The notes under the pieces: model-generated
The model's database searches: none
What the model was told of the DNA's origin: nothing
What the model saw: only the letters and a program-made list of their open reading frames with translations
Translations under genes and position numbers: made by a program
In this document: positions 44,025 to 53,758 of the stretch, piece by piece
Layout of the letters: every line of letters begins with the position of its first letter
Position numbering within the stretch: position 1 is the first letter of the stretch
Assembly: GCA_026645415.1 (NCBI GenBank)
Contig: JAPEVH010000006.1
Coordinates: 27,061-91,060 of the forward strand
DNA length: 64,000 bases
Direction: 5' to 3'
From: Candidatus Electronema sp.
GTDB lineage: Bacteria; Desulfobacterota; Desulfobulbia; Desulfobulbales; Desulfobulbaceae

Positions 44025-46136
44025 CTACTGCCGGAAAGTAAATTTATAAACCAGAAAGGAGCGATCAAGATGACGAATAACTCGTCTGAGACCAAATAAA
44101 TTGGCTACAGTAAAATGAACCTCCCAAGAGCGGAACGCTGTTCCCGGATTATCACCGCGTTGAACGATTTCCATAATCTGCATTTCTTCTGGCCCTTCAG
44201 ACAGTCTACCGAACAAATATTTTGCCGTCACATCCGCAACCACAAATTTCTGCGGTTTTGGCACCGCTGTAGCCCTAAGCCGCCAGCGCACCTCTACGGC
44301 ATCTTCGCGCTGAAATTTCATTTTTTTGAGCTGAAAGCAGTCCTTACTATGCAACGAGATGCCTCGTAAACTAAGCAGTCCGACTAAACCTCTATCCAAA
44401 GGTGTAGGGCGGCAGCAAGCTGAAGATTTCACCACGACTGGATCCACAGTGGTCAGCTCAATACGATTAAGGATACCAGTAGGCTGATGGAGTAGGATAT
44501 CTCGGCTTTCTAGGAGACCGCTGTGAATTTCATAGATCAGCTCCCGCATCTTCACTTTACCTTCGCCCACTCGCTGAAGCAGTTCCTCTTTGGTGGCAAT
44601 ATTGAAATAAAAGAGAATATATTCCATGCCCGGATGCTCGATTAGATCAAAAGATAAGCCATAGCGGCGCATCTCTTGTTCTAGCACAGAGCGACCAGTA
44701 CAGATGGAAACCTGCTTGATTCGGTCGCGGAAAGCCTTGGCCAGCTCGCTGCGCGCCCGTGGGGTCTGGCATTTAGCCTGCACTTCTAAATCAAAGTCTA
44801 CTAGCTCATCCTGTTTGAGGATACGTACTACGCTGCCGTCGTGAAGCATGTCCGCAGGCCCGACCCGACGATTACCGATCATTGCCCCAGTGCAGCGGTG
44901 CCCGATTTCTGTATGAATGTGAAAAGCAAAATCCAGCACTGCCGAATGCACAGGTAAGCAGATCAAATCGCCATCTGGGGTGTAGGTGTAGATTTCTTTG
45001 CGGCCCCCCGCCGCGATCATGTCTCGATAAGAAACCGCTTCGTTGCTACCGAGAATATCAAACATCTCCTGCAATTCTGTCAGAAAACGATCCAGCTTTC
45101 GGTCGTTAGGATTCCAATTTTTAACCAGCCCACACTGGGCACTGCGGGCCATTTCTTCGGTGCGGATTTTAAAGAGATACTTGTTGCCCTCAATAATGGC
45201 TTTGGCATGAAGCCCCTGATAACCAGTTGGCTTTGGATTGGCAATAAAGTCACGGACAGTTCGTGGGACGGGTGGATGCAGTTCATTGAGCAAACCAAGA
45301 GTCTGATAACAGCTAATCTTATCGCCAGTGGTGATCAGAATTTCTTGTGGTATTTCTATTTCTTTCCGTAAAATTCGATTCTTTGCATCATAATAGCCCC
45401 ATAACCCTTTGGTGCGGACTGTTACTTCTGCATGAATATTAGCCGCTTGGAGAATCTCTTGAATTTTTTCTGTCAGAGCATTAAGAAGAGGACTATTCTC
45501 TAGGCGGCTGATCTGCTGCTGAAGCCGGTGGCCTTGCTTAGGAAATTTGTTAGCTAAGGCACGGTTGTACAGCTCCCGTTTGGCTGCAAAGAGACCAAGA
45601 ATCGTGGCCAATGGGGCGTAGAAATCCAAGGTCTCGTCAGCAATGCGCTGCCGTTTATGGCGGGGCATAGAATCTAAGGTACGCAGATTGTGCAGTCGGT
45701 CCGCTATCTTAACAATCATCACTTCAGGCCGAGCTGCTGCACCAGTAAAAAGCTGCCGGTGAACAAGTTTTTTCAGGGCTTGCCGGTCGCCGCTGTGGTG
45801 TTTAACCTTGGTACAACCAACCACAATCGCCTCAACATGTGCCCCAAATTTTTCTCGAATCACGATTGGCACGATCTCTTCCACATCCTCAATGGTATCG
45901 TGGAGCAAGCCTGCTGCCAGAATTTCCGCATTATGGATTTCTAGTTCTTCAGCAAGGATGCGGGCCGTGGCACAGGGATGGATAATGTAAGGATCGCCAG
46001 AACGGCGGAGTTGCCCCTCATGAGCAGCAGCGGCAAACTCAAGAGCCTCGTAAAAAAGCTGCATCTCTGGGGCTGAACCAACCAGAACTTCCATTTCGCG
46101 ACGGTACTGCTGCAAATCAAATGTTTTCGCTTCCAT
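44025..46136 (-). CDS. Rel/SpoT homologue with intact hydrolase and degraded synthetase site
   Basis: A protein of 703 residues with the domain order HD hydrolase, synthetase-like, TGS and C-terminal regulatory part. The hydrolase core looks complete: GDPYIIHPCATARIL, LLHDTIED, IVKIADRLHNLRTL. In the synthetase region the usual Asp/Arg strand before CY is EILITTGDKISCYQTLG and the E-x-Q-I-R-T motif is LFKIRTEEMA, so the catalytic Asp and Glu are lost although the scaffold (PVPRTVRDFIANPKPTGYQG) is kept. TGS follows (EIYTYTPDGDLICLP), then the Cys-Cys segment SSACCRPTPL. It likely breaks down (p)ppGpp only; another synthetase should exist. Confidence 0.9.
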   Translation of the reverse strand: MEAKTFDLQQYRREMEVLVGSAPEMQLFYEALEFAAAAHEGQLRRSGDPYIIHPCATARILAEELEIHNAEILAAGLLHDTIEDVEEIVPIVIREKFGAHVEAIVVGCTKVKHHSGDRQALKKLVHRQLFTGAAARPEVMIVKIADRLHNLRTLDSMPRHKRQRIADETLDFYAPLATILGLFAAKRELYNRALANKFPKQGHRLQQQISRLENSPLLNALTEKIQEILQAANIHAEVTVRTKGLWGYYDAKNRILRKEIEIPQEILITTGDKISCYQTLGLLNELHPPVPRTVRDFIANPKPTGYQGLHAKAIIEGNKYLFKIRTEEMARSAQCGLVKNWNPNDRKLDRFLTELQEMFDILGSNEAVSYRDMIAAGGRKEIYTYTPDGDLICLPVHSAVLDFAFHIHTEIGHRCTGAMIGNRRVGPADMLHDGSVVRILKQDELVDFDLEVQAKCQTPRARSELAKAFRDRIKQVSICTGRSVLEQEMRRYGLSFDLIEHPGMEYILFYFNIATKEELLQRVGEGKVKMRELIYEIHSGLLESRDILLHQPTGILNRIELTTVDPVVVKSSACCRPTPLDRGLVGLLSLRGISLHSKDCFQLKKMKFQREDAVEVRWRLRATAVPKPQKFVVADVTAKYLFGRLSEGPEEMQIMEIVQRGDNPGTAFRSWEVHFTVANLFGLRRVIRHLDRSFLVYKFTFRQ

Positions 46137-46257
46137 ACTTTCTCTATTTTTTGCGCAAGCCTCTGCTTTCTCTTTGCCAATTTGTAGTGTACACTGGACA
46201 AGCTAAGAAGCAAACAGGGAACAAAAAAAATCTGTTTCCGTCATCTTCAGGAGGAGT

Positions 46258-48435
46258 ATGTCACAGAATCGGTATAAAGAAAAAAAACGGCGGCCTTACC
46301 GCTCCAGTCGTAAAAAACATCACAGTGAGGTAGAAGTTTCGCTAAGTGGTCGAATACTGGTTTTTCTCAGTCACCAAAAAGAGCCACAGAGTTTAACCGC
46401 TGTTTTAGAAGGCTTAAGGATACCAGAAAAAGAGCGAAACATCGTCAAAGAGACATTAATTCTGCTGGAAAAGGCCAAAAATATCAGTCGGAGCGGTCAA
46501 TGCTGGCAGCTCATCACGCAAAAGAATGACCAGATGCGGGCGCGACTCTCGTTGACCAGTAAAGGCTTTGGTTTTGCGGTTCTTGAAGGCAATATTGCCA
46601 AGCAGCAAAAAGATATTTTTATTCCCGCCACTGCCCTGAATGGAGCAGGCCACGGTGACACGGTGCAGATACGCCTGACCAACCGTTCCGCCTCCCGACC
46701 AGAAGGGGAAGTGGTGAGCGTAGAGAAGCGCGCCTTTACCCATCTTTGCGGCACCTATATTAGTGGACGCAACATGGGGACCGTCACCCCAGATAACAGC
46801 AAGCTGCCTTTTACAGTCCGGGTCAAGCAGCGTGACGCTCTGAACGCGACCGATGGCATGGCTGTACTGGTGGAGATTATTGACTATGGCAGCCCGCATC
46901 GGCAACCTTTGGGCAAGATACAGGAGGTTTTAGGATCACCTGACTTGCCGCAGGTACAACTGAGAATGGCAGTGCAGCAGTTTGATTTGCCGCGTTCTTT
47001 TCCAGCAGAAGTGGAGGCAGAGGCTGCGGCCTTGGAGCCGCTGACCACAGTTACGGATGGACGACGGGACTTGCGCTATCTCAAGCATGTCACTATTGAC
47101 GGGCCAACAGCTAAGGATTTTGACGATGCAATCTGTGTACAGAAAACCAAGCAAGGCTTCCGCCTCTTTGTTTCGATTGCTGATGTGAGTCATTATATCC
47201 AGCCCGGCGCAGCACTTGACCGCGAGGCTTTCCAGCGTGGTACTAGCGTTTATCTTCCCAACATGGTGCTGCCCATGTTACCGGAGCGGCTCTCCAACGA
47301 CCTTTGCTCCTTGGTGCCAGAGCAAGATCGGCCTGCTTTCACTGCCATCCTTGATTTCGATGCAAAAGGCTGCCGCATCGACGCAAAATTCACCAAAAGT
47401 TTGATCCAAAGTCAGGCTCGCCTGACCTATGACACGGTCAACAGCTTGATTTATTTACGGGAGCAAGAGCAGCGACAGACGCACAAGTCGCTGTTACCCA
47501 TGCTAGAGAAAGCTAAAGATTTAGCGGCCCTCCTAGCAGAACAGCGTACGCAACGTGGCTCGCTCGGCTTCAATATCCCAGAGGCTGATATTTGCTTGGA
47601 ACACGGCAAAATTGTCTCTGCCAGTCGTCTGAAGCGTAATCAGGCCCATCTGCTGATTGAAGAATTTATGCTCGCTGCCAACGAGGCGGTGGCTGAGACG
47701 CTGGATAAGGCTGAAATACCAGTGCTGTTCCGGGTGCATGAAAATCCTGATCAAGATAAGGTCAAAGATTTTGTTGAGACTGCTGCCTCAATGGGGCTGA
47801 AACTGCCCAAGCATTCAATTAGTCCGGCTTGGTTTGCCAAGGTGCTGGCAATGACCAAAAACAGCCCTACAGAATACGTGGTCAATAACCTGCTTCTCCG
47901 CACCATGCAGCGGGCCAGATACACCCCAGAAAATTTTGGCCATTTCGGCCTAGCTGCTGAATACTATCTCCATTTCACCTCGCCTATTCGCCGTTATCCT
48001 GATTTGGTGGCGCATCGAGTTTTGCAGAACTTGCTTACCGGACAGAAAGCAGCTCAGATTTTGCCTGCTGGCGAGACTTTGGAAACAGCGGGTGGCTTTC
48101 TTTCTGGGAGGGAACGAGTGGCGGTGGAGGCAGAGCGTGACGCGCAGGCCCGTTTGGCAGCTCTTTTTCTACGTGACCGAGTAACAGAAGAGTTTGATGC
48201 CGTAATTTCTGGCGTGACCTCTTTTGGTCTTTTTGTAGAGCTGGTTGACTGTTTGATCAGTGGAGCTGTACCGGTTAAAGACATGCAGGATGACTTTTAC
48301 CGCCACGATAGCACTGGTCATCAACTTGTTGGTGAGCGAACAGGTAAGACCTATCGCCTTGGTGATCTCGTTCGGGTGCAGCTCGTACAGGTCGATATGT
48401 TCAGCCGTCGTTTGACTTTTGCCATTGCCGTTTAA
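46258..48435 (+). CDS. rnr: Ribonuclease R
   Basis: A 3'-to-5' exoribonuclease of 725 residues. The N-terminal basic stretch and winged-helix segment (ILVFLSHQKEPQSLTAVL) is followed by cold-shock domains (residues about 85-235). The RNB catalytic domain starts with TIDGPTAKDFDDAICV near residue 278, which holds the catalytic aspartates, and an S1 domain with VISGVTSFGLFVELVDCLISG follows near the end. The ATG is preceded by GGAGGAG at 5 bases. It is divergently transcribed from the Rel/SpoT gene across a 121-base spacer. It degrades structured RNA and takes part in rRNA quality control. Confidence 0.96.
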   Translation: MSQNRYKEKKRRPYRSSRKKHHSEVEVSLSGRILVFLSHQKEPQSLTAVLEGLRIPEKERNIVKETLILLEKAKNISRSGQCWQLITQKNDQMRARLSLTSKGFGFAVLEGNIAKQQKDIFIPATALNGAGHGDTVQIRLTNRSASRPEGEVVSVEKRAFTHLCGTYISGRNMGTVTPDNSKLPFTVRVKQRDALNATDGMAVLVEIIDYGSPHRQPLGKIQEVLGSPDLPQVQLRMAVQQFDLPRSFPAEVEAEAAALEPLTTVTDGRRDLRYLKHVTIDGPTAKDFDDAICVQKTKQGFRLFVSIADVSHYIQPGAALDREAFQRGTSVYLPNMVLPMLPERLSNDLCSLVPEQDRPAFTAILDFDAKGCRIDAKFTKSLIQSQARLTYDTVNSLIYLREQEQRQTHKSLLPMLEKAKDLAALLAEQRTQRGSLGFNIPEADICLEHGKIVSASRLKRNQAHLLIEEFMLAANEAVAETLDKAEIPVLFRVHENPDQDKVKDFVETAASMGLKLPKHSISPAWFAKVLAMTKNSPTEYVVNNLLLRTMQRARYTPENFGHFGLAAEYYLHFTSPIRRYPDLVAHRVLQNLLTGQKAAQILPAGETLETAGGFLSGRERVAVEAERDAQARLAALFLRDRVTEEFDAVISGVTSFGLFVELVDCLISGAVPVKDMQDDFYRHDSTGHQLVGERTGKTYRLGDLVRVQLVQVDMFSRRLTFAIAV

Positions 48436-48437
48436 AC

Positions 48438-48914
48438 ATGCCTGAGCAGAAGGACACCTTAACTCCGCTCAACAAAAGCATTAAATCTGTGCTCGATCCA
48501 GCTGAGTGGGGCTGTCAACGCTACCTGCCCGGCCTGACTCGCCGCTGGCCACATTTGGTTGGTAGCGTTTTTGCCCAAAATAGTCTGCCTGCCTTTTTTC
48601 GCCGCGATGAGCTGTGGATTTACAGCAGTCATGCCATCTGGATCCAGCAAATGCAATTTGCCAAGCCGGGCTTGTTGACACAGATTAATGCTTTTCTTGC
48701 CCAGTATAATGGGCCAAAAGTAGCCGATCTTCGCTGGATGCTTCAGCCTGCTGATTTTCCAAAATTACCGCAAGTCAAACCAGCCCCTGCTCCAGCTCAC
48801 ATTGATCCTGAAAGCGAGCAGGAATTTCAAGAGCTGACTGGAGGTGTCGAAAATGAGGAGGCCCGGCAAGCACTTATTCGATTATGGAAACATATGAAAG
48901 CAATCGAAAAATAA
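48438..48914 (+). CDS. DUF721/DciA-like protein
   Basis: A protein of 158 residues. The core RWPHLVGSVFAQNSLPAFF, then DELWIYSSHAIWIQQMQF, matches the DUF721 pattern (W-xx-VG ... P ... L-x-V-x-SS-x-W-x-QQL) of DciA, the ancestral loader of the DnaB replicative helicase. A Pro/Ala-rich linker and a short acidic C-terminal helix follow. It begins 2 bases after rnr. Whether it is the main DciA cannot be told without knowing if dnaC or dnaI is absent. It is likely translated together with rnr. Confidence 0.8.
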   Translation: MPEQKDTLTPLNKSIKSVLDPAEWGCQRYLPGLTRRWPHLVGSVFAQNSLPAFFRRDELWIYSSHAIWIQQMQFAKPGLLTQINAFLAQYNGPKVADLRWMLQPADFPKLPQVKPAPAPAHIDPESEQEFQELTGGVENEEARQALIRLWKHMKAIEK

Positions 48915-48972
48915 AGTGACTGAGGGTGGATTCAATTTGTAAGTGCAACTTTTTTATCCGGTCTTTTTTGTT

Positions 48973-48999
48973 TCAGCACTTGAAGTGCTGATTTCTTAT
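48973..48999 (+). terminator. Hairpin terminator candidate before lon
   Basis: The perfect inverted repeat TCAGCAC-TTGAA-GTGCTGA follows the rnr-DUF721 pair by about 58 bases and is followed by TTTCTTATCTT. The embedded CTTGAA also resembles a heat-shock -35 box, but no matching -10 is clear. The rest of the 248-base spacer shows nothing else. Confidence 0.55.
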
Positions 49000-49162
49000 C
49001 TTGCCTTTTTTAAGTCTTTTACCGAAAAAGCATCTATCCTCTGGTTGTCACCGGTCTTTGTCTTGCTTTTCATCTGTTGAAAGCAGTATAGTGAGACCGT
49101 GCTTTGAAAACGCTGTGCAATCTGTTCAGCATGCAAGAATAAATTAACCTTCCCGGAGAACG

Positions 49163-51541
49163 ATGGAAGAACAAGCTCAAGGGCAGAATCCTATCACTGA
49201 TCCTGCCAGCCTGCCTGTACCTGACACGCTGTTGATTATGCCGCTGCACGGCTTTGTCTTTTTCCCTGGCATGGGCTTCCCGCTCCAGATTGGCAGCAAG
49301 TCAGCCATGCAGCTCGTGGATACCGCTATGAGCGGCAATCGGATGATCGGCCTCGTCCTCTCTCACAAAAAGCAGGCTTCAGTCAATGAAGATCTCACTA
49401 GCAAAGACCTCCATCGGGTCGGTGCGATGGGTTATATTCATAATGTGACCAGATTTGACGAAGGCTACTATCATGTGCTGGTCAGTGGCGTACATAAAAT
49501 CGCAGTGACTGAGTACACACAAGAGGAGCCTTGGATTGAGGGCACGATTACCAAGCTCTCAATGTCGTATGACGAGGATAACAGCGAGGTTCAGGCTCTC
49601 ATTCTTAATATCCGCAATCAGTTTAAAAAACTGGGTAAACTGACAGAGATGCCAGAGGAGATACTTGCTACTCTTGACGCGGTCACTGATGCCTATCATA
49701 TTGGCTATCTTGTCGCATCGCAACTCAATCTCAAAGTAGAAGAAGAACAAGAAATTCTTGAGATCGTTGAAATTAATCTCCTACTGCATCGAGTCGCCCG
49801 TGAGTTAAATAAGCGACTGGAAACAATAGCGATGAGCAACAAGCTCCAAGAGGACATCAAAAAGGAGATTGATGGCAAACAGCGCGAGTTTTTCCTCCGC
49901 CAGCAGATGGAGGCTATCCGCAAGGAGCTGGGTGAAGAATCTGATGGTAAGGCTGAACTGAATGAACTGCGTAAACGAGCCGATGAAGCTGGCCTCAGTG
50001 AGGAGGCTCGCAAGGCTGTAGATAAGGAACTTGCTCGGCTGGAACGAATTTCTCCTTCTTCGCCAGAGCATTCTGTGGCCCGCAACTACCTTGACTGGAT
50101 TCTTGACCTGCCGTGGAGCAAATCTACGGAAGACACTTTGGATCTGCTCAAAGCAGAACAGGACTTGGATGCCGAGCATTATGGTCTTGGTCAGGTTAAG
50201 AAACGGATTCTTGAGTTTTTGGCGGTGCGTAAGCTGAAAAACGACATTCAAGGACCGATCCTCTGTTTGGCAGGCCCGCCTGGCGTTGGTAAGACCTCGC
50301 TTGGTCAATCGATTGCCAAGACTATGGGCCGAAAGTTTATCCGTATTGCCCTTGGTGGTCTGCGTGACGAAGCCGAAATTCGCGGCCATCGCCGTACTTA
50401 TATTGGTGCGTTGCCCGGCCGGATCATTCAGAGCTTGAAACGAGCGGACTCAAATAATCCAGTTGTTTTGCTGGATGAGATCGACAAATTGGGCAGCGAT
50501 TTTCGGGGCGATCCTTCCTCTGCTCTGCTCGAAGTTCTGGATCCAGAGCAGAACTCTACCTTCCGTGACCATTATCTGGATATAGAATTTGATCTCTCTA
50601 AGATTCTTTTCGTTGCCACAGCCAATATGCTCGACACCATTCCCGGCCCGCTGCGCGACCGGATGGAGGTCGTTGAGCTGTCCAGCTATACCGAAAACGA
50701 AAAAGTTGATATTGCCCGCCGCTACCTGCTGCCCAAGCAGCTTCAGGAACACGCACTCACTCCAGATAATCTGGAAATGGGTGATGATACCTTGCTAGAA
50801 GTAATCCGTTCCTACACCCGTGAGGCTGGCGTACGTAATCTGGAGCGGGAATTGGCTTCGGTTTGTCGAGGTGTGGCTGCTAGTATTGTGCGTGGTAATA
50901 CTGAAAAAATCGTGATTACGCCAAAGAGTCTGCACGATTATCTTGGCGTGGTGCGTTTCTATCCAGAAGTTAAAGCACGTAACTGGGGGCCAGGCTTGGC
51001 CACCGGTTTGGCATGGACACCGGTTGGCGGCAAGATTCTCTTCATTGAAACCTCAAAGATGAAGGGCAAGGGTGGATTGAGTCTAACCGGCCAGCTCGGT
51101 GATGTGATGAAGGAATCTGCTTCTGCGGCGCTGACCTATCTGCGCTCCAATGCTGCTGATCTGAAGATTGATGAGGATATATTCTCACAGCAGGATCTGC
51201 ATGTGCATGTTCCAGAAGGTGCAACGCCCAAAGATGGCCCCTCGGCTGGGGTGGCAATGGTCAGTGCGCTGTATTCGGTCATCAGTGGCAGACCAGTGCG
51301 CCGAGACGTAGCCATGACTGGTGAAATTACCCTGCGTGGTGACGTATTGCCAGTTGGTGGTATCAATGAAAAAGTGCTGGCTGCTTTGCGGGCCGGGATT
51401 AAAGAGTTGGTATTGCCACCGCAGAATGAGAACGATGTGTTAGAGATGCCGGAAAAAGTACGGAAAACAGCGGTGTTCCATTATCCTCACACCATTGAAG
51501 AAGCCTTGGACTTTGTCTTAGAAAAAGAGACGGGGTGCTGA
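49163..51541 (+). CDS. lon: ATP-dependent protease Lon
   Basis: A protein of 792 residues. The N-terminal substrate domain (LPVPDTLLIMPLHGFVFFPG) and coiled middle are followed by the AAA module with Walker A GPPGVGKTSLGQSIA near residue 371 and VVLLDEIDKLG as Walker B. The protease domain has the catalytic Ser in PKDGPSAGVAM near 693 and Lys in GGINEKVLAALRAG near 736. It degrades misfolded and regulatory proteins. The start follows a GGAGAACG site closely. The ftsY gene begins 3 bases after its stop, an unusual but tight pairing. Confidence 0.97.
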   Translation: MEEQAQGQNPITDPASLPVPDTLLIMPLHGFVFFPGMGFPLQIGSKSAMQLVDTAMSGNRMIGLVLSHKKQASVNEDLTSKDLHRVGAMGYIHNVTRFDEGYYHVLVSGVHKIAVTEYTQEEPWIEGTITKLSMSYDEDNSEVQALILNIRNQFKKLGKLTEMPEEILATLDAVTDAYHIGYLVASQLNLKVEEEQEILEIVEINLLLHRVARELNKRLETIAMSNKLQEDIKKEIDGKQREFFLRQQMEAIRKELGEESDGKAELNELRKRADEAGLSEEARKAVDKELARLERISPSSPEHSVARNYLDWILDLPWSKSTEDTLDLLKAEQDLDAEHYGLGQVKKRILEFLAVRKLKNDIQGPILCLAGPPGVGKTSLGQSIAKTMGRKFIRIALGGLRDEAEIRGHRRTYIGALPGRIIQSLKRADSNNPVVLLDEIDKLGSDFRGDPSSALLEVLDPEQNSTFRDHYLDIEFDLSKILFVATANMLDTIPGPLRDRMEVVELSSYTENEKVDIARRYLLPKQLQEHALTPDNLEMGDDTLLEVIRSYTREAGVRNLERELASVCRGVAASIVRGNTEKIVITPKSLHDYLGVVRFYPEVKARNWGPGLATGLAWTPVGGKILFIETSKMKGKGGLSLTGQLGDVMKESASAALTYLRSNAADLKIDEDIFSQQDLHVHVPEGATPKDGPSAGVAMVSALYSVISGRPVRRDVAMTGEITLRGDVLPVGGINEKVLAALRAGIKELVLPPQNENDVLEMPEKVRKTAVFHYPHTIEEALDFVLEKETGC

Positions 51542-51544
51542 TTT

Positions 51545-52678
51545 ATGCTCGGTTGGTTTAAAAAGAAGCTTACCCGCAAGGAGGAGCCAGAGTCTGCGGA
51601 AGCTGTTGCAATAGCCTTAGTAACAGAGCCGGAGGTTGTTGATAAGACGACCTCCACGGTTCCTTCTGCTTTGCCAGAGAAACTTGCTCCTGTCTTGCCA
51701 GAACCGGCAGAGGCTGCGCCGCGTAAACCCTCGATGTTTAAACGGCTTCAGGATCGGCTTGGTAAAAGTCGGAATGGTCTGGTGCATCGTCTGGACCGAC
51801 TCCTGTTAGGCCGAAAAAAAATTGATCAGGAGCTATTCGATGAGCTGGAAGAGCTGCTGATCACTGCTGATCTCGGTGTGAGCACGGCTATGCACCTCTT
51901 GGATACAGCGAAGGAGCAGGTGCAGCGGAAACAGCTCAGTGATCCGCAGGCCTTGAAACAGGTGCTGCATGATCAAATTCTTGCCTTTCTTCGTGACTCT
52001 GACCGTCCAGCAGAGCTGGTTCTGCCGGAATCAGGCCCATTTGTGATCATGGTGGTTGGAGTCAATGGAGTGGGCAAAACGACCTCTATTGGCAAAATTG
52101 CGGCAAAATTCGTTAAATCTGGTCAGTCTGTTCTCCTTATTGCGGGTGATACCTTCCGAGCAGCAGCCATTGATCAGCTTAAAATCTGGGGTGAGCGTAT
52201 CAGTGTGGAAGTACATTGCGGGCCGCCAAAATCTGATCCATCTTCTGTGATTTTTGACGGCATGGTACGAGGGATTGCTAAAAAGTACGATGTAATCATA
52301 ATTGACACGGCTGGACGGCTGCACACTAGCGTCAATCTTATGGAAGAATTAAAGAAAATCAAGCGAGTAATTGGCAAAAATCTGGCGACCGCACCGCACG
52401 AAGTCATGCTGGTTTTGGATGCCACTACAGGTCAGAACGCAGTTTCTCAGGCCCGGCTTTTCCATGAAGCTGTTGGCGTAAGCGGTCTAACTTTGACTAA
52501 ACTTGATGGTACTGCCAAAGGCGGCATTGTTGCTAATATCTGCCACGAGCTAAAAATTCCAGTGCGCTTCATCGGCATTGGGGAGCAGGTCGATGATTTG
52601 CGGGATTTTGATCCTGACGAGTTTGTCAATGCCCTGTTCAGTCGTGAGGAGCAGGGCAGCTCAGAACTAGAACCCTGA
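51545..52678 (+). CDS. ftsY: Signal recognition particle receptor FtsY
   Basis: A protein of 377 residues. A short acidic/variable A region (about 1-75) is followed by the helical N domain ([20 protein letters not shown]) and the GTPase G domain: [17 protein letters not shown], the DTAGRLHTS switch and [11 protein letters not shown], then [18 protein letters not shown] at the end. It brings ribosome-SRP complexes to the Sec translocon. It follows lon by 3 bases and precedes a DjlA-like gene by 12 bases, so the three are probably co-transcribed. Confidence 0.97.
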   Translation: MLGWFKKKLTRKEEPESAEAVAIALVTEPEVVDKTTSTVPSALPEKLAPVLPEPAEAAPRKPSMFKRLQDRLGKSRNGLVHRLDRLLLGRKKIDQELFDELEELLITADLGVSTAMHLLDTAKEQVQRKQLSDPQALKQVLHDQILAFLRDSDRPAELVLPESGPFVIMVVGVNGVGKTTSIGKIAAKFVKSGQSVLLIAGDTFRAAAIDQLKIWGERISVEVHCGPPKSDPSSVIFDGMVRGIAKKYDVIIIDTAGRLHTSVNLMEELKKIKRVIGKNLATAPHEVMLVLDATTGQNAVSQARLFHEAVGVSGLTLTKLDGTAKGGIVANICHELKIPVRFIGIGEQVDDLRDFDPDEFVNALFSREEQGSSELEP

Positions 52679-52690
52679 TTACTCTATCTG

Positions 52691-53548
52691 ATGCCATCTT
52701 ATCGGCAATCTAGCAGCCAGCCCGGTTGTGGCGGCTGTCTGCTTATCTTTTTTATACTCCTGCTAGTCGTAGGCGGCTGGCAGGCTGTAGGTAACCTTGT
52801 TTCGCTCCTGCTCATTTTGCTTTTCACCATTCCGCTGATTGGAGCGACCGCTTTTTTTGGCTTCGTTTACTCGATGCGTAAACGGGCTGCTGCTTATGAG
52901 CGTTCCCAAACAGCCAGTCATAACCGCTTTGTCTATCTGCTGGTCAATATTTTGGTCTGCATTGCCAAGACAGACGGCCATTTCACCCAGTCTGAGCTGC
53001 GGACTATGCTTATTTTTTTCCAGAACTCGCTGCGCTACAATCAGGAGCAGATGTACTGGGTTAAGCAGCTTATCAAACAGGCCAAAGACCGGCAGCAGGA
53101 TCTCGAAAGCCTATTGGCTGAGTTTCGTAATACTTTTGCTTATGAACCACGCCTCATTCTGTTAGAGCTGATTTATCAGATTATCTGCACCAAAGTACCG
53201 GTGCGGACGCAGGAATTGGAGCTTGCCCGCCGCATAGCAGCTTTTCTGCAAATCAGTGCTTATGAACGGCAGACGATTGAAAATAAATATCGCTATGGCG
53301 CAGGTTATCAGCAGCAAAATAGTCCTGTCGGAAGTCTTCATCAGGAAAAACGATATTACACCGTACTTGGTGTTGATGAACGAGCTGATTTTGCTACGAT
53401 TAAAAAGGCGTACCGACAACTTTCTATGCAGTACCATCCAGATAAGGTTGCTCATTTAGGAACAGAATTCAAACGCGTAGCTGAAGAGAAGATGAAAGAG
53501 ATCAACGCAGCCTATGATTATTTCCGCAAGAAGTTTGAGAGAGGATAG
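52691..53548 (+). CDS. djlA: DjlA-like membrane co-chaperone (TerB plus DnaJ domain)
   Basis: A protein of 285 residues. The N-terminal region has two hydrophobic segments (LLIFFILLLVVGGW; LVSLLLILLFTIPLIGATAF), then a TerB-like domain (LLVNILVCIAKTDGHFTQSE, residues 75-190), a short linker, and a C-terminal J domain with YYTVLGVDERADFATIKKAY and the essential HPD in MQYHPDKV. It recruits DnaK at the inner membrane. The usual DjlA has one membrane helix; the second predicted one here is a small difference. It closes the lon-ftsY-djlA group. Confidence 0.88.
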   Translation: MPSYRQSSSQPGCGGCLLIFFILLLVVGGWQAVGNLVSLLLILLFTIPLIGATAFFGFVYSMRKRAAAYERSQTASHNRFVYLLVNILVCIAKTDGHFTQSELRTMLIFFQNSLRYNQEQMYWVKQLIKQAKDRQQDLESLLAEFRNTFAYEPRLILLELIYQIICTKVPVRTQELELARRIAAFLQISAYERQTIENKYRYGAGYQQQNSPVGSLHQEKRYYTVLGVDERADFATIKKAYRQLSMQYHPDKVAHLGTEFKRVAEEKMKEINAAYDYFRKKFERG

Positions 53549-53659
53549 TAGCAAAAATAGAGTTGTAGCGACAATCCTTCCTTCAAGCGTTTTCTGTCCT
53601 CAATCCTCATAACTCGTTTAACAGAATAAGTTTCTAGTTAAATCAGTCGTTGTTTTTTC

Positions 53660-53688
53660 TTGACAAGGAAGGAGAGGATTACTCTACA
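53660..53688 (+). promoter_or_regulatory. Promoter-like element ahead of the LysR gene
   Basis: TTGACA followed, after a 17-base spacer, by TCTACA; the -35 is consensus, the -10 is weak. It lies about 70 bases before the LysR start in a 210-base spacer that holds nothing else I can support. Confidence 0.45.
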
Positions 53689-53758
53689 TATTACGTTATA
53701 AAGTTCGCAATTTTTTTTGCCCTAGCTAACACCATCCGCCGTGCCAAGGAGCAACACT

